A stretch of DNA of 64,000 bases from Pyrocephalus nanus (GCA_038380795.1 CM076272.1:3725001-3789000); one strand, 5' to 3'. Shown: positions 1 through 17,104, counted from the first letter of the stretch. Program-made: numbers and translations. The notes: generated from the letters alone by a model not told the origin.

Positions 1-61
1 CGAGGCCTCCCGTCAGGTTCTTCAGCTGCCCCCCCACCATGCTCTTCACCATGAACGCCAT
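1..61 (-). CDS. CPLX3: Complexin-3, N-terminal coding part (continues past window edge)
   Basis: Reading minus from the ATG at 61-59 gives MAFMVKSMVGGQLKNLTG and then GL before the window ends. This is the characteristic start of complexin-3, and differs from what I recall of the human start by about two residues. Complexin-3 is a small SNARE-binding regulator of exocytosis used at retinal ribbon synapses; family members of this type carry a C-terminal CAAX box, which lies outside the window. Only about 20 codons are visible, so the SNARE-binding helix cannot be checked. Orientation and position relative to CSK match human 15q24, where CPLX3 lies beyond CSK and LMAN1L. The 5'UTR should start somewhere above 61; no TATA box is obvious. 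Confidence 0.88.
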   Translation of the reverse strand, partial: MAFMVKSMVGGQLKNLTGGL

Positions 62-119
62 GGCCTCGGTTCCGGGGGGCCCGGGAGCCCGGGGGCCGGG
101 GAGTAGGTGGGCACAGCGG

Positions 120-960
120 CTGTGGAGCTGGGAGAACCGGAGTTAGTTGGGGGCTCCGGGGCACAAGGAGTAGGGAAGATGGGAATGCAGAGTTATGGGA
201 GCCCGAGGAACGGGGCTAAGAGGGAGCTGGAGCGTCGGGGAACCAAGGTATGGTCGGTGCTGGGGTACTGGGAGTAGAGAGTTACCGGGAAACAGGAGTG
301 CTGTGGGTAGCAGGTCCTGGGGAGACGGCGTACTTGGTTATGGAGGGGCTGGGGTCAGCAGAGATGAGTTCCAGGGGAGCTGAGTACTGAGTGCCCGGGC
401 AGCTGGGGTACCGGGTTATGGAGGAGCCGGGGTCAGCAGAGCTAACTCCCCATGGATCTGTGGTACGGGGTTGCGGAGGAGATGGGGCCAGTGGAGATGA
501 ATCCCCGGGAGCCGGGATCAGAGGAGCCGAGTTCCCCGGGTGGCGGAGTACTAAATTCCGGGGTTCCCGGGGTACTGGGTGGTGGAGGACCCAGGGACAA
601 GGGAGCTGAGTTCCCAGGGAGCTGGGGCACGGGGTTATGGAGGAGCAGGGGTCAGCGCAGATGAATTCCCGGGATGACGGAGTACCGAATTCCCGGAGAG
701 CCGGGGTCAGCGCAGCGGAGTTCCCGGGGCAGTGGAGTATCGGGTTCCCGGGATGCGGGAGTACCGAGTGATGGAAGAGCTGGGATCAGCGGACCGGAGT
801 TCCCGGGGAGCTGGGGTGCTGTGGATGTGAGTTCCCTGGGCAGAGGAGTCCCGAGCTCCGAGGATGCCGGGGTCAGCGGAGGGGAGCTGCCGGGCTGCCG
901 GAGTACCGAGTTCCCGGGATGTCGGAGTTCGGGTTGCTGGAGTTGCCGGGATGCCGCGGT
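120..960. repeat. GC-rich minisatellite upstream of CPLX3
   Basis: Degenerate tandem copies of a phrase like GGGGTCAGCGGAG..GAGTTCCCGGG occur near 352, 429, 485, 649, 705, 781 and 870. The spacing is irregular, about 56-89 bp or multiples of it. The array keeps open frames on both strands, which is a compositional effect and not coding evidence. It lies between the CPLX3 start codon and a CpG island. Confidence 0.75.
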
Positions 961-1290
961 GTCGGGGGCTCAGCGGGGCCGCACCGCCCCGTCGCCCATG
1001 GCGGGGCCAGTCCCGGCTGTGAGCGGAGCAGAGCGGCGGGCGCTGCAGCACCGGGGCTCGCACAGCTCCGGTGTGTGTGTCCTCGCACGGCGGCGGCGGC
1101 ACCGCCTCCCGCCCGGCCCCGCCGCCCTCCGCCGGGCGGAGCTGCCGCCGTCCCGACCCACGCCGGGGGCACCGAGAGTCCCGCCACTCCCGCGGGAAGA
1201 AGGAGCCCCCAGAGCCCCCCAGGGACACTGGAGGGTGGATGGAGCCACGGCGGGGGCGGTGATCCCCCGGGACACGCTCCACTCCGTGAT
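940..1290. promoter_or_regulatory. CpG island about 1 kb upstream of CPLX3 ATG
   Basis: This stretch is dense in CG dinucleotides (GGCGGCGGCGGC, CCGCCGGGCGGAG and similar) and contrasts with the AT-richer DNA after 1500. It could be the CPLX3 promoter or belong to an unannotated upstream exon; no splice-supported exon was found in it. The function is inferred from composition and position only. Confidence 0.5.
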
Positions 1291-1496
1291 TCCCGGCTGC
1301 TTCATCCCACCGAGAAGCAAACCCGCCAAAGTGCCTCTTTCTCACTCTATTCCCCGTCCTTCGGTCTGGCGGGAGGAAAAGCCGAGCTTGACACTCAGTA
1401 CAAGCTGTATGTACCATGCACCAGTCACAACGGTTTGCTCGTCTATCTAAAGGGCTGGCTCGAAATGCTCCCTCCCCTTTTTCCCATTAAGGATAT

Positions 1497-1660
1497 CCAT
1501 GGAAGTATTCCCATCTCTGAAAGTGTTCAAGGCCAGGCTGGACAGGGTTTGATCTAGTGGAAGGTGAACCTGACCGTGGAAGGGGATTGGAATAAGATCA
1601 GTTTTAAGGTATCTTCTGACCTAAACCATTCCTTGATTCTATGATTCCATGATTTTATAA
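1497..1660 (+). mobile_element. CR1 LINE 3' fragment
   Basis: It contains the typical CR1 3'-end phrases: AGTGTTCAAGGCCAGGCTGG, GATCTAGTGGAAGGTG, and a tail with CCTTGATTCTATGATTCC. It is 5'-truncated, as is usual for avian CR1, and is in plus orientation. Confidence 0.85.
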
Positions 1661-4600
1661 TATTAATTAGTATTAAAGCTGCTCTCAGTTTCCACAATCC
1701 AGACACCCATGCATTCATCAATCACCTAAATCAGGAGGATGGAACAGGCATTGATTTTGTTGCAGCATTCCCTCAGTCTCTCCATCCCCACTCTCACTCC
1801 TGCTCTTCCCTTTGACTTCAGGCATATTCCAGACCTTGGGGAGTGAGCAATTAATGGCATCAGCAACGTTTCCAGATGGCCAGCCTGGCTTTAACAGACA
1901 TTTCTCCCTTTTTTCTTCTCTGCTCATGAAAAATGAGCACAGATCCAAAACCCAATCCCAGCCTGCAGGAAATAATTTCATTTCTGAAATCTAAAGACAA
2001 TCTCTGCAGATTAAAATGAGGGAACAGCTGTGAAGTGATAGAACAAAGTGACAGAGGGAGAGGGAATCGGCCCATATCCTCCCATTCCTCCCTGTACAAG
2101 GGAAAATTATATCTTAAAAGGAATATGGATTAAAAAATAATGTATTTTCCTTGGATAATAATCTGGTCAGCAGTTGGGCAGGGACTGCTGCTGTTAAGGA
2201 CAGGAACACCCTTTCAGAGGTGACAAGAGGGGACCTCTTGTCCTGGTGAAGGCTCTTGGGACAGAGCAGAGACCCTTGAATGATGCCAGCAGTTCCCTTG
2301 AGTTCATCCAAATGTGCAAATTGCCGCTGGAATGGGGTGCCATTTGTGCCATTTGGCACAACTCCAGTGTCACCCACAGCATCCCCCACCACGCAGGTGC
2401 CCCTGTGGCTGCTGCTCTCCCTGAGTTGGCAGCTCAGGAGTCCTCACAACTGTTTGAAGTGATGGCTTTCACTTTTTACACCAATCTGCAGCTCCCCCTG
2501 AGCATTTTCCCATGGAAAACCCATGAAAAATGAATTTTAACCCACAATAAACTGCCACAGCCTGCTTAGAAATAGGCTGGGAGCCAATGTCCCATTGCAA
2601 ACAGCATGGTCATGTGCCAGCTGTCAGTCTGGGTGAAAAGAGGGACAGGGAGAAGGAAAAGTATCCCTGGTTGTGTCCTTGAGTGCTGGGCATTTCTCAG
2701 CCTTGGGTGGGTGCAGAGCAGACTTTGGATGTGGCTGGTCCTGGGAGCTTTGCTCACTCCAGATTTCTCTCTGAGCATCCATTAACAATAAGAGACTGGA
2801 AGTCAGGACCGATTTTTTCCAGCTGGGTTAGACGGGTCAGCTCCCACGGAGCCTCCCTGTCTGAGGAACTAAGAGCAAACAGCTCCTGATGAGCAGAAAT
2901 GCTTGGCCAAGGCAACTAGGTGAAAATGAGCATGCCGTTCCTGGCAGCGCTTTGGATCTGGTCTCTTGGGATGCTCGCTCACCAGGAGATGGATGTGCCT
3001 CACGGGTGGGGGGGATCATGAGGTTGAGTTTTGCAGCCTCTCGCAGCCCAGGTTTTTCAGGGATGGAGCGAAAGGCAAAGGAAAGCACCTCCAAAGCGGT
3101 TTTGCATCTCTCCCATCCCTTTGCCTTTTCTCGGAGAGGACAGGGTCCCACCTGGAGGTAGAGATGAGAGGACAATCAGAGGGTTCAATGAGCTGGCAAA
3201 TGATGCTTCAAGGTAGCTGATTTCCCCATTTGCTTTTCCTTGGGCAGCTGAACTGTTTCTTATCCCTGAAATATATTCAAGTAAGGATGAGTCATCCATC
3301 CTCACAGGACTCTAACCTGTCGTAATGAGATGTAAATCCTTGCATGACCTATTATATTAGCTTATGCTATATCACACATCTCCATGGATTAGACGGGAGG
3401 GAGATGAGACATCCCCCCATCGCAGCCTCAGACAAGCCGGTGGAAGTTAAGAGGATCCTCTCTCAGAGTTGACACCTGATTTAAATTGGATGCAAGCAGT
3501 TCCCTCTGCCATGGTGAGAGGGATCGTTCCAGCTCTTCTTTCCACATAACTGGCTCCAAAGGCACAATTACCACAACCAGGGTTTTATATGATGTTCCAG
3601 AGATCCCTGAATGGTGCTGGAGTGGCTGGTTTCTGGAAGGACCACTGCTCTCAGCCCTGACCCCGGGTGCAGGGGCAGAGTCACCTACTCTCTTCCCACC
3701 TGCTGCTGAGGGTGCTCCAATGGGATGGGGACAGGGATACCCTGCTGTGCCCCTCGCTGCTCTGGGCACAGGGATTACCCATGGTGACATCTATCCAGCT
3801 GTCTCCAGTGCTGCTATGGACCACCAGCTCCCAAGAGTTCAAGGTCTTGAGCAAAACATCCCTTCAGAGGGCTGTGGGATTCCTTCTAGGAGATCCCTTA
3901 CTGGGATCAAAGTGCTACCGTGCCACTGACAGAGGGAATAAAGAAAGTTTAGGATAAGGGTGTTGTAAACTACCAAATAAAATGAATTCCTGGCATGTTA
4001 CTTGAACAGAATTCCATAAAGCTGGACTTTGCTTTGGCTGAGGAGAATAGACAGCAGTGCAGCAGGCAGCTTGGTATGGAAATGAAACCAAAGTTGCCTT
4101 TTCCTGACCTAGGGAGGCTGTTCCCATGGAAAGCCTTCCCACTCCTATAGAACCTAACCTTTAAGTTCCCAAAATCTGTTGACATCACAAAAGAATGAAA
4201 AAAATCTCAGTGTACACATGTCCTCACCCTCTGCCTGCCCTGGCAGAGCATCCCCTGGGAGCCCTCGAATGGTCCCTGGGAAGGGAAGCCAGGAGTAGGG
4301 ATGCTGCTGGGATGTCCTCACAATTCCCTCAGAATCCTCTGGTCTCATTGTTGTGTCAGTGAGCATTGGGCTGCCCAGACTCATCGTTGCTGGGTTTTGG
4401 GAGGTTTGGGGTGGGAATGGTCCTATCATACGGGACATACAGCCCCTGTCCCAAGGGATGAGGTGTTTAGGGGTGCCACGAGTGCTTTGGCAGAAGAGGA
4501 GGGGAAGCAAGTCACAGCAGAGAGCCGGGTGGTTGCCAATCCTGCCGGGAGGAGGGATGCCGTGGGGGGTGAGGAAGAAGAGGGAGGTGGTTGGGATGAA

Positions 4601-4861
4601 GAGGTGTGTGGGGGGGCCTCCCATGGCAGTGTCTGCACCGAGCAGTGACACAAATCCACCCGGACAGACATACAGAGCATGTAAACAGGCACATGGGGAG
4701 ACCATGTGCTGCTTCGTGCCGGTGGTGGAGAGCAAGCCTGGAGCAAAGGCACACGCCAGCTGAAACACACACACGGCCACACACGCACACAGCATTCCCA
4801 CGGGGGATCTTCCCAGCCTTGCCTTCATTTCCTGGAGTGCTCAGAAGATAAAAAAAAAAAA

Positions 4862-4892
<31 letters not shown>

Positions 4893-7600
4893 GCTGAAGA
4901 GGTGAACGACATGGAACGGTGATGGGAATGGCTTTGTACGTCATGCTAAAAATAGTCCTTGTGATAAAGTGGATCGCAGAGGGGGAGGAGATGCCGGCAG
5001 CGTACAGATGCTGGAGAGGGATGCCAGGGGTTGGGAAGCCCGTGCTCCAAGGTTGGAGCAGAAGGACCATAATTAGAGCTGGTAATTGGCTCCAAGCAGC
5101 ACTGAGAGAATTAAACATTGGGGGGCACGTTGCACCCCCTCCTCTTGGGATGGAGGCTTTGGGACCCTGGGAAATGTGAAGTAAGCGGCTGCTGCAGCTG
5201 GAATTGGCTTCTTTGAAGGGAGATTGAGATTTTTGCTTGTTTAGGGAGAGGAAGGCTCCCTGCAGCTCTGGGGGTAATGAGGAGAAGGCAGGCAGGATGT
5301 GGGGACACGGGGAAGAGGCAAAGCTCATGGAAAGAGCCCTGATGGAGAAGAGAGAGGATATCTGCTGGGAGCAGAGGGAGCCAGCGTTGGTGCTGCAATG
5401 CTTTGTCCAAGGGTGACCCCCAGGGTGACCCCCTGAGTCTGTGCCAGGGAGGCAGGCGATGGAAAAGCAAAGCATGTGGTGACTTTGGAGCTGGTCCTTT
5501 CACCCCCTGCAGGTTCCACACACCAAATCCCAGCTCTGCCCAGCAACGTCCGGATCCATCTGGGATACCAAGGTCCAGTCCAAGCTGGGATCCCCCTCAG
5601 AGGCATGGAGGGGGAGAGGCAGGAGAGCTGCCAGAATCGAAGGCTGGATTGCCCAGAGCTTTTTAAAGCCTGTGTCCCTGTTCCCTTCTTGCACACCGTG
5701 CCGTGCAGGTGCAGGGAGAGGCAAGATCCACGTGTGCCATCGCACGGACACCCCGGCAGTGGCACTGGGAATAACTCCATGCATGTTGCTGCCGCGGATG
5801 ATTCACACCGGCTACTTGAGGCACGATGGGAGCTGACACAACTGGGCCCAATGCCAATCCCTTTGCTGGTGGGAAGAGGAGGAGAAGGAGGAAGGGGACA
5901 TGATGTCAGCCGGCACCCAAGAGCCCCAGGGTGTCACTCAGCCTGTCCCCTCTGGTCACATTGCTGCACAGGCTGCCGAGGGGTTTGCAGCTGATGGAAA
6001 GAGTCCCAAAATCCCTGGGGGGAAATCATCTACTGCATCTCCAAGCAGCAGCTCAAAGCAAGGGAGACCTAGTGCCCAGTGGCAGGAGCAACCTGCTCTG
6101 TGTGGGGAAACTGAGGCATGGACAGTAGTGGCAGGAGGGGCTTGGCAGGATTAAACTCCCTAATGAGCTGTGAAGAATGGGATTTCTCCCAGCAGTTCTC
6201 TTCCAGCATCCTCCAACTACACCCTGGAGGATGCTGACACACCAAACATTCTCCTAAAGACCCCTGGCCCAGGCAGTGCCAGAAATCCGCAGTGTCCAGA
6301 GGAGGAAAATCAAAGGCCTAAATGATTTTTGGGTTAGATTTTCCCTTTTTTGGATAGCTGGCAGGGGTCTGTCCCCAGCACTAACCCAGGGCAAGGGAAC
6401 TGGAGGGGACACGGCAGGGGACAGAACCAGAGCTCTTCTCTGATGTCTCACACCATGTGAAGGTTCTGGGTATTTCTCGCCATTCCCAAAGCCACGTTTC
6501 TTGCAGGCTTTGCCTGTAAATGACTTTAATCTTCATAAGCCCAAAAAGTAAAGCTGCTTATCCGGCTGGGGCCTGCCAGAGCACTGGGAGGAACGGGGGG
6601 GACGGGGACAAGTGGAGGGGGGTTAGTCCAGGGGAAATGAAACCCTATCAAGCCCATCACATCACTGTCCTGCCCCCTCCAGACATCCAGACACCTCCAA
6701 AGGGAAAGGTGGTTAAAAGCACATCTCCCTCCACAGGATGCACGCTCCATCCTCCATCCCACACATCCCTGTGTGCCTGTGTCCCAGCACTCCCTATTTT
6801 TTCCATCAACCTCCCTTCGAGAGAAATCTCAGTCTCAATCCTGGTCCAAACCAGATGGAGAGCTTCTGACTCTGGCTTGCCAAGCAGGCAGCCAGCAAAG
6901 CCGATGCTCTGAGCATTGTTTAACGCTGAATAATTCCCTATGGATGAAGGGAACTATTATAAACCTGCTGTGCCAGACACCACCTCCACCCAACTCCCTC
7001 AAAGGCAGCAGGGATTCCATGGGGACAACTTTGGGGTTGGGGGTCCAGGACATGGGGGTCCTGCTGCACAAATGGCTTTAGCGCCTTGGAGGAGACAAGC
7101 AGGGCAGGAAACAATGTCCATGAGGTCCAGGAATCGGTCCCAAAATGCTTTCCCCTGCCTGCTCCAAGCATCAGGAAGTAAAGCCTGGATTAAAGAGGAG
7201 CTTCAGCATCACTTGGCAGCTTCATCACTGTCACAACCTCACCAGTTCTCATGGGCAGGATGGAGCCAAGTGATGCCCAAGCTACTCATCTCACCTATGT
7301 GGGGACCCTGGGCAGAGATGGAGGGGTCCACCACCACCTTTTACCCTGCCAAGGGATCCCAGGACCCCAGGGAGCAGAGCCGGCGACAGAGGGGCAAGCG
7401 AGGCGAGATGTGCCGCGTCCGTATGGAATGGTTTTTTTTTTTAATTACAGTTTTTAATCTCACAGTTGGTAGCATTACATGAGAATAAAGCACTGGACAG
7501 GACTGGAAAAAAAGGCCTCTGGAGACAGCATGCAAACATTGCAACGAGTTTAAAGCAAAACAACCCAAAAAAAAAAAAAGCATCTGGCGGGGACGCGGCC
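1661..7600. other. CPLX3-CSK intergenic region, no gene supported
   Basis: Nothing here reads as a spliced coding exon of a known family. In humans LMAN1L lies in this interval, but I did not recognise its lectin domain on either strand. Visible items are an A-run followed by a (GA) tract at 4851-4891, CA-rich sequence at 4763-4795, and scattered motifs such as a CRE-like TACGTCAT at 4937-4944 next to CTAAAAATAG at 4946-4955. The long open frames in this region have no recognisable domains. Confidence 0.6.
4851..4891. repeat. A-run followed by (GA)n microsatellite
   Basis: A run of about 15 A is followed by CAGAGAGAG with about 14 GA units. This is simple sequence between CPLX3 and CSK. Confidence 0.9.
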
Positions 7601-7674
7601 ACGCTCTCCCAACCGGGCGGCGAGTCCAGCGTCAACCCGTCAACCATCACGTCTGTCGCTGGGGGTTTCCTTTT

Positions 7675-8166
7675 CGTGTGTCCATTTCATTGGTTTATTT
7701 ATTATTATTCTCCTTTTGTCAACCTTCCTCTCTCTGTCTTCTTTTTTTTTTTCTTTTTTTTTCTTTTAATTACATTAAAAAATAAGATTCGTACTTTAGT
7801 AAAACACCCAGCACTCAGCTGGGCCCTGCTTGAAATAATAAAAAAAACCCAAAAACACCAACAAAGCCCCCCCCAAAACTAAGAAAACAACAACAACAAC
7901 AACAACAAAAATTCACAAAAATAAAAAAAAAAAGAGCCTGGGAGAGGAAAAAAAAAAAACAAACAAAATAACCCACCCCAAACCTGGAAAATAAAAATAA
8001 AAACTGACAGATTTGGAAGTTTGGAAGCAACCGGGGGACTGGGGCGGAGAGGATACCCCCGGGGCTCCCTCCTGGTGCCAGGGCTGGGCAGGGGGGCTGC
8101 CCACACCCCCGGTCCCACCCCCAGCATGGGTCCCCCCCCGGCTGCCGGGGTGGGCGAGCCCCCCCC
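7675..8166 (-). other. CSK: CSK 3'UTR (probable extent)
   Basis: The stretch follows the CSK stop codon on minus. It is A-rich on plus, with homopolymer runs at 7742-7765 and 7850-7960 and a (CAA)n run near 7887-7909. AATAAA on minus (TTTATT on plus, 7694-7703) is a candidate poly(A) signal. The end point is inferred, and a longer UTR reaching the T-run at 7431-7442 is possible. Confidence 0.5.
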
Positions 8167-12451
<4,285 letters not shown>

Positions 12452-12514
12452 CTTCTCAGGAGGTTGGGGGGCGCGAATCTCACAGGGGGGACACGTCACT
12501 TGGTACCATGAGAC
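12452..12514 (-). other. CSK: CSK 5'UTR part of the first coding exon, with a uORF
   Basis: A polypyrimidine acceptor (TTTCCCCCCATGCAG read on minus) ends at 12515, so this exon probably begins at 12514. It holds an upstream ATG at 12509-12507 that opens a 9-codon uORF ending in TGA at 12482-12480, 28 nt before the CSK ATG. The main-frame reading is also open upstream, but has no family match. Confidence 0.6.
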
Positions 12515-15500
12515 CTGCATGGGGGGAAAGGATGACTGAGAACCGGGCATGGCAGGGACAGACATGTAGGGAGGATGCAGAGGGAGCAGACTCCCAGTAA
12601 GGATGCCTGCAAGCCACGTGAGCGTCTCTTGTCTCGCCAAGAAAAGGTCCTGTCTGAGGTGCTGCTTCAAAAATGTTCCCAAATAGAGGTGAAAGAGGGA
12701 GCTGCGGGTCTGTTCAGCCCCTGCAGTCAGAGAAAGGACCAGTGTGGAGCTGCTCACCCAGATTATGAGGTATTTGCAAGGATACAGCTCCTTAAGAGCA
12801 GACTTTTTAAGCGCAGCATCTGCATCGAGTTAAAATACAGCACGGTGTGGATGGATGGAGATGCCCAGGGAAGGGAGCAGGGATGACCTCCAGGAGCCCC
12901 ACACCACTCCTCTCCCAGGCTATGCAGCCAGAGCCCCACTCTCCCTGGAGACCCACGTGGGGAAACATCCAGCCCTGAGAGCTTCCAAGGCCAGGGATTT
13001 AAAAGGAATATACGTATCTACTCCCTGCAGGATAAAACCCGCTGGGATTCTGGAACACAAGTGCTCCCGCCAGCTCCTAAATCCCAGGGGGATGCACTGA
13101 GCAGGGGTGCTGTGTTCCCCCCTCAAGGCCCTAGGATGAGTGTGTGGGAGGGGAACAAGCCTGGCTTTATTCTCACCGCTCCAACCCCCGGGAAGGGATG
13201 AAGTCACTGGCCCTGGAATCAAACCAGGCTTTCTTGGGCCGGGGCACTGGGGTCATGCTGGGCTGGGGGCACAGAGGGGGACACAGGCAGAGCAACCCCC
13301 AAAACCCACTCGAATATTTATTAATTCACTGTGTCAATTCAGGGTCACTGGCAGTCACTGCTTCCAGCCCTGCCGTCAGCAGCTCAAAGTATTTTGGGAA
13401 GGAGGAAGTGAAACAAGGGGCAAGGCTGAGAGACAGGAGGAGGAAGAAGATAAGGGGCAGAACTGTGGGGAGGAAGAGCGTGACGAGAACATGGCCCTGT
13501 TTCCACCACAGCCATGCCCAGAGCCTTCCGGAAAAGGCGTCATGCTGCCACCAACCAGCTCCTTCACCTTCCCCCAGGGCAGGGACATGACACAAATCGC
13601 TTTATTTTCAGCATCAGAGAGGAGAAATCAAACCTTAGATTCTCACCCTAAGGGCAGATTTTCGGGGCCTGAGCGCTGGGGTTGCCAGGGAGCCCATCAC
13701 TGCAGAGTCAGGTGGGTTTTCTTCCCAGCCAGCTTTGGGGCTGCTGATGAGGAAAAGCCTCGAGATGGCACCCAAACCCAACCTGATGGTACCCGTGAGC
13801 CTGGGGAGTCAGGATACAGGCGAGGGAAGACCTGGGTGATGCTGGGCTGGGGAGCACCAGCTGGGAGCGCAGCCCCCTGAAATGGCCCCACATCCAACTC
13901 CCTGCCTTTCCAAGCTGACTTCTGAATAGAATTTGGATGGACCAAAAATTTCAGCATAGGGATCCCACCCGCCCGAAATGCAGCACAAGAAAAACTGGGA
14001 ATACACCACACTCTCTCAGTCCATGGAGGGATTTGGCTGAAGCCTGGAAGGAGCTGTTTTAAGATGCAATGCCTCCGCATCCCCACGAAGGGAATTCCCC
14101 ACTGCCGAGGCTATCAGCCCTGTTCCTCATCCAGCGGGATGTCCAGTGGGGACACTGAGCAGAAGCCGGTCCTGGGTGTTGCTCAAGGAGCAGCTCGTGC
14201 CCAAAGCGTTGAGTCAGCACTTCCCACCATCCAGGCGTTATTTTAAAATACCCAAAAATTAGCAGGATGGAGGTTTCACTTGAGGTGTTACTCCAGCTGA
14301 AAAACCCTGGCTGGAGCCAGGTCAGGATATCAGGGAGCATCCCCTAGAAGGGATGCCCAGGGGTCCATCCCAGGACCACTTTCCACCCCGCACAGGAGCC
14401 AGATCTTCCCAATCCCAAGGCCGGTTGTTTGGTCTTTCAGCTCACGCTGGATGACACCAGCCTTTGTATTTGATAAAAGCAGAGAGGATATAAAATTCAT
14501 AGCCTGCCCTCACAAAGAGTATTTTTTTCCCTGCTAAAGAGGAAAGAGGCCCAGCAAACCCCACCAAGAACATGCTCCAGCCGGTCCCAGCTTTTTTATC
14601 TTCTCAGATCATGGATATTCATGGCACCGGGCTGTGGCATTGTTATAAATACACACAATAAATGTGCTTTTCAGTTTTAAAGAGGGAGGGGGCTACAACA
14701 CCGAGAGCTGCCCTTTCCAGAGCCCCAGCGCCCATCACCCCAGCACGGACCTTCGTCCTCCCGAGCCTCATTTTGTTTCCCATTGTTACCTAAATTCTGC
14801 CTCAAAGCCGAGACTTTCCCAGGAGGAGAAGGAAACCACATGCCCCCCGAGAGCCCCCAGCTCCGGGGCAGCTGCCACCCGGCCCCCCGAAGGCCTGCGG
14901 TGGCCTCATGTGACAGCCAGCGGTTCCTGCTGTGCACGTCACCCACGCCGGCCCCGACCTCGTGCCCGTGGCTGCTTCCGCCCGCCCCGCATCCCTGTGG
15001 GATGCTGGGCTGGGAGAAGGATGCGGTGATGCTGACAGAGTGGATCCGGGGCTTAAAAGCAGCAACCTCTGCCTTCCAGGAAGACACGGGCATTGCCCCT
15101 TCTTTCCTAAAGGAGGATGTGCAGCAGCACACGAAAGAAATTGATAATAATTAAGAAAAATAAGCCAGAGAGCAGCTCGACTGATTTGGCAGAGCCAAGT
15201 GCTGGGTTTGGCTATCTTCAGCCATGCCAGGCATGGGTTTGTTCTGTCTGGAAGGTCCCCATTCCCAAACTGGGGTTTGGGATGTGCTCAGGTGAACCCA
15301 GTCTCTACCAAAATTCATGTCCCTTTTTCCTCCCCCTCAGCATCCTCTAAGCCAGTCAGTCCACGAATCCCAGTGATGGATCTCATCCCAACGCTGCACC
15401 CTGAGGTTCATCCCCACTGCCTTCCTCACAGTCCTGTCCCTGGATTTCCTTCCGGGAAGCCTGGCTCGGCAGCCAGGAGCCAGAAAAGGTAGGAAGGGCA

Positions 15501-17104
15501 GGTACAACGAATACCTTTGTCATGCTGATAATCCAAAGGGCACCAGGGAAACGAGCCAGGGAAACCTTTCCTGTCGTTAACCACCAGCCAAAATTGTGCT
15601 GAGACAGACCCACAGGCAGGTTGGGGGAGGAATCTGGGACTCCCAGAGTGAATCCAACCTGGGGAGCACCATCACCATAGGACGGGGTGGGGGAAAGAAG
15701 CCACATTTCCGTTTCAAACCCAACTGGGGGAACAGGGAGCACATGTCCAGCACCAAGATGACTCTATTTTAAATAAATTTTAGTTGTCAATGGTAGGAAA
15801 CCTTCATTCCCTATGGAAACAGCTGTGAGGGTACCATTTGCATCTACCCCCTTCTGCTCATCCGTCTCCTCCAGACCAAAACATCTCCCAGTGAAGTTCT
15901 TTAAACTTACCTCCTCCACCCCCAAAACCAACCCAAAACCAGACAACATCCTCCCTGCCTCTGAAAGATCTTATCACCTGTTATTACAATGAACACCCAC
16001 GATTACTCTAATCGAAAGAAAAACGTTCCTCCTTCATCTCACCCATGAGCTCAAGAGGGTTTCAGAGCTGCTACCCCAAGCCAGCCCCAAATGGGTGCCC
16101 CACTGCGAAGAAGGGGAGGGTGTCTTCCTTCTTTATCAGGGATTTTAAAATTCTTTTAGAAGAGAAAGAGAAGATGCTGCTGGTCAGACCTGGGGGACAG
16201 TCGGAGGCAGGTGGAGGCCCGGGGAGAAGCTGCTCCTGGCCTTCCCATTGCAGACAGGTTTTCCTGGTCCTCCTCTATCCTACAAAAACTTCAACAGGGC
16301 GATTTTCTGCCTACACAAATCACCCCAGTATCCTCTTCCCAGGTCCTAGAGTGTGTCAGAGCATCCCTGAGGACGTGCACAAGGCGTGGAGAGGAGCATG
16401 GAAGATTTTTCTTTTTGGCCGTCACCCGAAACTGAAAAGGTGGGGGGAGGCAGCAGTCACAGGGCAAAGGGCACCCCAAAACTCCCGGGGTTTGAGAGGG
16501 TTTCATCACTCCCATCCCACTGATGCTCCATGAGAGGGGATGGGGATGCTCCCAAAACCTTCTGCATCCCTCCATGAACCTCTCTGGCCACTCCTCGCCT
16601 TGCCAGGATGGGGCCGTGCTTTTGCGTGGGTCCATTGAGAATAAACTCCTGTCCTGGGAGGAAGGCTGCCATCCCCCTCCCGCTCCCCAGCCATCACACT
16701 TTTAATTTTTGGGGGTTTTTTTTGGACTTTCCCCCTCGAATTTTGGTTTCTTTGGGACTTTTTTCTTTTTTTTTTTTTGCCCGATGGCACAGCCCCTTTC
16801 TCTCTTGCTGAACCAACGAGCAACAGCCGTGGCTATAAATAACCCGCCGCCGCCTTATTGCCCAAAAAAAAAAAAAAATCCCCAAATTTAAAAAAATTCA
16901 AACCAACAATGAACGCGGCTGCCAGCCCCCCCTCCCCTTCAGACACCCGTGTCCCTGCTCCCATCCCGAATCCCCCGCTCCCAAGGGCCTTTGTATGGGA
17001 TGGGGATGGAGAGGGAGGAGGAGTTGGTACCCCCGGCCGGGTTTGGGGCGCGCTGGTACCCCCGCCGTGGGAAGGGATGCTGCGGGGTTGTCTCTCTCTC
17101 TCTG

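Noticed and set aside
4851..4891. A-run as a possible retrogene poly(A) tail
   Set aside because: No gene-derived sequence lies upstream of it on plus, and no target-site duplication was seen. It is simple sequence.
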